A stretch of DNA of 9,559 nucleotides from Bacteroidota bacterium (lineage in GTDB: Bacteria; Bacteroidota; Bacteroidia; Bacteroidales; VadinHA17). This document shows, piece after piece, positions 6,578 to 9,559 of this stretch. The notes below the pieces were generated by a model. The model saw only the letters and a list, made by a program, of their open reading frames with translations, made no database searches and was not told the DNA's origin. The translations under genes and the position numbers were made by a program. Location of the stretch: contig DAOWNN010000060.1 in assembly GCA_030642585.1 (NCBI GenBank), positions 1 through 9,559 of the forward strand. Reading direction: 5' to 3'. Position 1 is the stretch's first letter, and the number at the start of each line of letters is the position of its first letter.

Positions 6578-7135
6578 ATGGATATTCCCGGGAGAATTAA
6601 AGATCTTTTATACCAACATGACTGTGTGATTATTCCAGAGTTTGGTGGATTTGTAGCAAATTATAAATCAGCTGATGTTGATTATGACAGGAATATTTTT
6701 TCACCTCCCTCAAAAGAAATAGGATTCAATAAACAACTGGCTCATAATGACGGATTGCTTATCAGCGCAGTTTCCATGAGTACAGGTCTTGCATATCCGG
6801 ATGCCAGGAATAATGTCAGGGAATTTGTTAAGGATCTGCAAAAAAAACTCTCAAAAGGTAAAAAAGTAGTTTTTGATGATTTGGGAACTTTTTATCTTGG
6901 AAAAGATAAATTACTCCAGTTTGAACCAGACCGGTCTACTAATTTTCTTATTGCATCATTTGGATTGTCCTCTTTTGAATACAATGAGCTTGAAGAGTAT
7001 GATATTCGAAAAAAAATACAGCCTAAGCTAAAGAATCAGCAACTTAAGAATAACTCCCGAAAGAGTCGGATTTTAAAAAGAAGTATGATTGCTGTGCCCA
7101 TTCTTGTTGCTCTGGCCTTTTCCTATCAAGACTGA
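6578..7135 (+). CDS. HU-CCDC81 double-domain protein, N-terminal part of a frameshifted HU/SPOR membrane protein
   Basis: This frame encodes 185 residues from the ATG at 6578; a TTG two codons earlier is possible but less likely. Residues about 1-55 (IPGRIKDLLYQHDCVIIPEFGGFVANY) match the first and residues about 56-130 (GLLISAVSMSTG, VVFDDLGTFYLG, FEPD, NFLIASFGL) the second of the paired HU-CCDC81 domains found in Bacteroidota, a divergent branch of the HU/IHF DNA-binding superfamily. A basic stretch (KSRILKRS) then leads into a hydrophobic segment (MIAVPILVALAF) that would be the membrane anchor, with the N-terminus cytoplasmic. The frame hits TGA at 7133-7135 immediately after the hydrophobic segment, whereas family members continue into a periplasmic linker and SPOR domain. 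That continuation is present in the next frame (see 7122-7601). I read the two parts as one 340-residue protein broken by a single-base insertion or sequence error. In the family a link between chromosome or septum and peptidoglycan has been proposed; the role here is inferred. Confidence 0.85.
   Translation: MDIPGRIKDLLYQHDCVIIPEFGGFVANYKSADVDYDRNIFSPPSKEIGFNKQLAHNDGLLISAVSMSTGLAYPDARNNVREFVKDLQKKLSKGKKVVFDDLGTFYLGKDKLLQFEPDRSTNFLIASFGLSSFEYNELEEYDIRKKIQPKLKNQQLKNNSRKSRILKRSMIAVPILVALAFSYQD
7118..7121 (+). other. Probable frameshift site (TTTT run) in the HU/SPOR gene
   Basis: Frame one is open until TGA at 7133, and the downstream frame is closed by TGA at 7086-7088. The indel must therefore lie in 7089-7132. 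Removing one T from this run joins VALAF to PIKTDLLKFDLGS and gives a continuous protein of 340 residues. A one-base insertion, or a base-calling error in the short homopolymer, explains it most simply. Confidence 0.7.
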
Positions 7136-7601
7136 TCTGCTGAAGTTTGATCTGGGAAGCTTGTCATGGAAAATGTTTGAAAAGAAAGAGATGGTTTACG
7201 AAGAGCCACAAACAGTTATTACTACCCTACAAACAACAGAAGCTATATTTACAGAAGCTGAAACAATCAATGCTCCTGAAGATTTGGAAGAGGATATTTC
7301 TTTAACGGAATCTATTACTGAGGATGAAGTTATGGAAGAATCAATATCTCCCACCGGGGTAAGTTCTGTGATAGCAGAACGGTTTTACGTGATTGCCGGA
7401 AGTTTCAAAAATAAGGGAAATGCTACCCGGCTTAATAATGACTTGATTGATAATGGTTATTCCGGAAAAATATTTGAAACTACGAATGGATTTTACAGGG
7501 TTTCAATAAGTGGACACACACATTTTTCTGAAGCGAAGAAACGGTTGGGAGAGTATAATACTAATCGTCCGGGAGAACAATACTGGATACTTGAGAAGTA
7601 A
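7122..7601 (+). CDS. SPOR-domain C-terminal part of the frameshifted HU/SPOR membrane protein
   Basis: This frame (+1 relative to the upstream part) continues the protein from PIKTDLLKFDLGSLSWKMF, the expected juxtamembrane sequence. It then runs through a long acidic, Glu/Thr-rich linker (roughly 7180-7370) into a SPOR domain of about 70 residues: RFYVIAGSFKNKGNATRLNNDL, GYSGKIFETTNGFYRVSISG, AKKRLGEYN and the ending QYWILEK. SPOR domains bind glycan strands stripped of stem peptides at division septa, which places this part in the periplasm. Read alone, the frame opens after TGA at 7086-7088, and its first possible start is a TTG at 7089 within the sequence coding for the membrane segment, with no ATG until after the conserved region begins; an independent gene is therefore unlikely. 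The linker and SPOR domain look intact and undecayed, suggesting a recent mutation or a sequence error rather than an old pseudogene. Convergent with metG. Confidence 0.85.
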   Translation, partial: PIKTDLLKFDLGSLSWKMFEKKEMVYEEPQTVITTLQTTEAIFTEAETINAPEDLEEDISLTESITEDEVMEESISPTGVSSVIAERFYVIAGSFKNKGNATRLNNDLIDNGYSGKIFETTNGFYRVSISGHTHFSEAKKRLGEYNTNRPGEQYWILEK

Positions 7602-7640
7602 AAATCTCGCCCAATTTTATTGTGACATCTATAAATAACA

Positions 7641-7701
7641 AGATGCTGAAATGAATTCAGCATGACTAACTCCCGGTCATCCCGAACTCGTTTCGGGATC
7701 T
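7641..7701. repeat. 61-nt composite palindrome (two hairpins), likely bidirectional terminator or dispersed repeat
   Basis: Two hairpins stand side by side. ATGCTGAA (7643-7650) pairs with TTCAGCAT (7656-7663) around a 5-nt loop, and ATCCCGAA (7679-7686) pairs with TTCGGGAT (7692-7699) around a 5-nt loop. In addition AGAT (7641-7644) can pair with ATCT (7698-7701), and ATGAC (7662-7666) with GTCAT (7676-7680). The whole is thus a 26-9-26 imperfect palindrome that could also fold as a four-way junction. It lies between two convergent genes, where a bidirectional terminator would be useful, but neither side has a clean T-run. Sequences of the type GTCATCCCGAA...TTCGGGATCT are familiar as intergenic repeats in Bacteroidota, from memory. 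Confidence 0.7.
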
Positions 7702-7738
7702 ATTCTGATTCTTGTTTAGTGTCTCGTCAGATATCATA

Positions 7739-9559
7739 TTATTTGATTTCTGAACCGTTCTCAATATTTTCTTCAGGGCTTACAAATACTAATTTACCTT
7801 TAGTGTCTTCAGCCATCAGTATCATTCCTTGTGATTCTATGCCTTTTAACCTACGTGGCGCCAGGTTTACCAGGATAGAAACTTGTTTACCTATAATTTC
7901 TTCCGCTTTGTAATATTCGGCAATACCCGATACCACAGTTCGCTGATCAATCCCGGTGTCAATTAGTAACTTAATTAGCTTCTTGGTTTTGGGAACCTTC
8001 TCAGCCTCCAGTATAGTTCCTGTACGAATATCCATTCGGGAAAAATCTTCAAAATTTATGACATCTTTAGCCGCGGCAACATTTTTTTCAATAAGTGCTT
8101 GCCTGGTATTCATGAGTTTTTGCACTTGTTTTTCTATAAGCTTATCGTCAATTTTTTGAAACAGATGAGAAGCTTTGTTGATTTTATGTCCCGGGATCAA
8201 TAAATCTCTTTTTCCAATATTTTTCCAGTCTGAACTTTCAAAATTCAGGAAACCAGAAAGTTTTTTTGCAGTAAAAGGGAGAAATGGCTTCAGAAGGACA
8301 GAAAGATTGGCGCAGATCTGAAGAGATATATTCATTATGGTTTTAATCCGTTCTTCATCATTTTTGTTGTGATTCCAGGGTTCAGTGTCAGCCAGGTATT
8401 TATTTCCAAGCCTTGCAAGGTTCATGGTCTCTTTAAGGGCTTCCCTGAACCTGAACCTCTCAATACTTTGCTCCACCCTTGATTTAATTACCGGAATCTC
8501 TTTCAGTGTTTCCCTGTCATAATCATTCAGGATTTTCGATGAGGGAACAATTCCATCAAAAAACTTGTTGGTCAAAACTACGGCCCGGTTGACAAAATTA
8601 CCAAGAATAGCTACAAGCTCATTGTTATTGCGGTTTTGAAAATCTTTCCAGGTAAAATCATTATCTTTTGTTTCAGGAGCATTGGCACATAATACATACC
8701 TTAAAACGTCTTCTTTTCCTTCAAAATCTTCCAGGTATTCATGCAACCAAACAGCCCAGTTACGGGATGTGGAAATCTTATCTCCTTCCAGGTTAAGAAA
8801 TTCATTGGCGGGCACATTTTCAGGAAGAATATAACTTCCCTCAAGCTTTAACATAGTGGGAAATATTATACAATGAAAAACAATGTTGTCTTTCCCAATG
8901 AAATGAACCATTTTAGTATCCTTGCTCTTCCAGTACTTTTCCCAATCTTGGGTTAGCTCCTTAGTTGCAGAGATATATCCAATGGGGGCGTCAAACCAGA
9001 CATAAAGAACTTTCCCTTCGGCTCCTTCTACCGGAACCGGAACTCCCCAATTAAGATCACGACTAACTGCCCTGGGTTGAAGACCGGTATCCAGCCATGA
9101 TTTGCACTGTCCATAGACGTTGGCTTTCCATTCTTTATGTTCTTCAAGAATCCATTTTTTCAGGAAAGGTTCATACTTGTCAAGAGGCAAATACCAGTGT
9201 TTTGTCTGTCTGAGAACCGGCTTATTTCCACTGATGGTAGATTTTGGTCGTATTAATTCATTAGGACTTAAAGAAGTCCCACAGTTTTCACACTGATCTC
9301 CATAGGCTTTCTCGTTTCCACAATGTGGACATGTCCCTGTAATATATCGATCAGCAAGAAATTGTTTTGCTTCTTCATCATAGTATTGATCTGAAGTTTT
9401 TTCAATGAATTTCCCTTTGTCATATAAGTTTTTGAAAAACCCTGATGCCATTTTATGGTGTATGGGAGATGTGGTCCGGGCATATATATCAAAAGAAATA
9501 CCAAATTTTGCGAAAGAATTTTTATTCAATTCATGAAATTTGTTTACCACATCCTGGGG
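7739..9559 (-). CDS. metG: Methionyl-tRNA synthetase, C-terminal 606 residues (N-terminus beyond window)
   Basis: MetG charges tRNA-Met with methionine in the cytoplasm. The frame is open to the right edge (reading PQDVVNKFHEL), so the N-terminal portion, including the HIGH motif, lies outside; roughly 70-80 residues are missing judged by usual family length. Numbering from the first visible residue, a zinc knuckle has C77, C80, C90 and C93 (CPHCG and CENCG). The motif WFDAPIGY is at 188-195, HFIGKDN follows, and the KMSKS loop appears as KISTS at 261-265, followed by RNWAVWLHEYL. The alpha-helical anticodon-binding domain includes the NNNELVAILGNFVNRA and ADTEPW segments. The last 110 residues or so (FEDFSRMDIRTGTILEAEKVP to the end) form an EMAP-II/Trbp111-like tRNA-binding domain, as in dimeric bacterial MetRS. 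A GTG at 9548-9550 lies inside the conserved sequence and is not the start. It converges with the HU/SPOR gene and is not part of the polysaccharide run. Confidence 0.96.
   Translation of the reverse strand, partial: PQDVVNKFHELNKNSFAKFGISFDIYARTTSPIHHKMASGFFKNLYDKGKFIEKTSDQYYDEEAKQFLADRYITGTCPHCGNEKAYGDQCENCGTSLSPNELIRPKSTISGNKPVLRQTKHWYLPLDKYEPFLKKWILEEHKEWKANVYGQCKSWLDTGLQPRAVSRDLNWGVPVPVEGAEGKVLYVWFDAPIGYISATKELTQDWEKYWKSKDTKMVHFIGKDNIVFHCIIFPTMLKLEGSYILPENVPANEFLNLEGDKISTSRNWAVWLHEYLEDFEGKEDVLRYVLCANAPETKDNDFTWKDFQNRNNNELVAILGNFVNRAVVLTNKFFDGIVPSSKILNDYDRETLKEIPVIKSRVEQSIERFRFREALKETMNLARLGNKYLADTEPWNHNKNDEERIKTIMNISLQICANLSVLLKPFLPFTAKKLSGFLNFESSDWKNIGKRDLLIPGHKINKASHLFQKIDDKLIEKQVQKLMNTRQALIEKNVAAAKDVINFEDFSRMDIRTGTILEAEKVPKTKKLIKLLIDTGIDQRTVVSGIAEYYKAEEIIGKQVSILVNLAPRRLKGIESQGMILMAEDTKGKLVFVSPEENIENGSEIK

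Noticed and set aside
7089..7121. Independent start (TTG at 7089) for a separate SPOR-domain gene
   Set aside because: The first residues would be an out-of-frame reading of the membrane-segment codons, there is no promoter or ATG, and the downstream sequence continues the HU protein exactly as family members do.
7727..7753. Interrupted stem TCAGA-T-ATCA / TGAT-T-TCTGA around the metG stop codon
   Set aside because: AT-rich, one internal mismatch, overlapping the coding end and without a U-tract; too weak to call as a terminator.

Overview
The window is AT-rich by eye and almost certainly comes from a member of the Bacteroidota. The basis is the protein types (a protein with HU-CCDC81 and SPOR domains, and a MetG with an ISTS-type KMSKS loop and a C-terminal tRNA-binding domain), the promoter-like TAnnTTTG -7 boxes, the absence of clear Shine-Dalgarno sites, and an intergenic double-hairpin repeat of a kind common in this phylum. 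I would not go below phylum with confidence.

Layout. Positions 84-6254 hold six genes, all on the minus strand and tightly packed. In order of transcription they are wbpE (aminotransferase), wbpD (N-acetyltransferase), wbpB (3-dehydrogenase), a TviB/WbpO-type UDP-HexNAc 6-dehydrogenase, galE and rfbB/rmlB. The first four make up a complete predicted route from a UDP-N-acetylhexosamine to a UDP-2,3-diacetamido-2,3-dideoxy-hexuronic acid: C6 oxidation, C3 oxidation, C3 amination, N-acetylation. GalE supplies C4 epimers, and RfbB makes dTDP-4-keto-6-deoxyglucose for rhamnose or other deoxysugars. All are cytoplasmic precursor enzymes for O-antigen, capsule or exopolysaccharide. No glycosyltransferase, flippase or polymerase is visible, so the window shows only one flank of a larger polysaccharide locus that probably continues to the left.

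Positions 6255-6577 are a divergent non-coding region with a degenerate promoter candidate for wbpE, a GC-rich palindrome, and a -7 box for the rightward gene. Positions 6578-7601 (plus strand) encode a membrane-anchored protein with HU-CCDC81 and SPOR domains, probably a link between cell division or chromosome and cell wall. Its reading frame is broken once inside the transmembrane segment; removing one T from a TTTT run at 7118-7121 restores a 340-residue protein. Positions 7602-7738 separate two convergent genes and carry a 61-nt double-hairpin palindromic repeat. From 7739 to the right edge runs metG on the minus strand, lacking its N-terminus because of the window boundary.

I do not see a new defence, mobile or RNA-guided system. 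The items most worth a second look are the frameshift in the HU/SPOR gene, a perfect codon-aligned 12-bp inverted repeat inside galE, the composite palindrome between the convergent genes, a strong internal promoter before wbpB, and the open question of gluco- or galacto-configured product in the diacetamido-uronic acid pathway.
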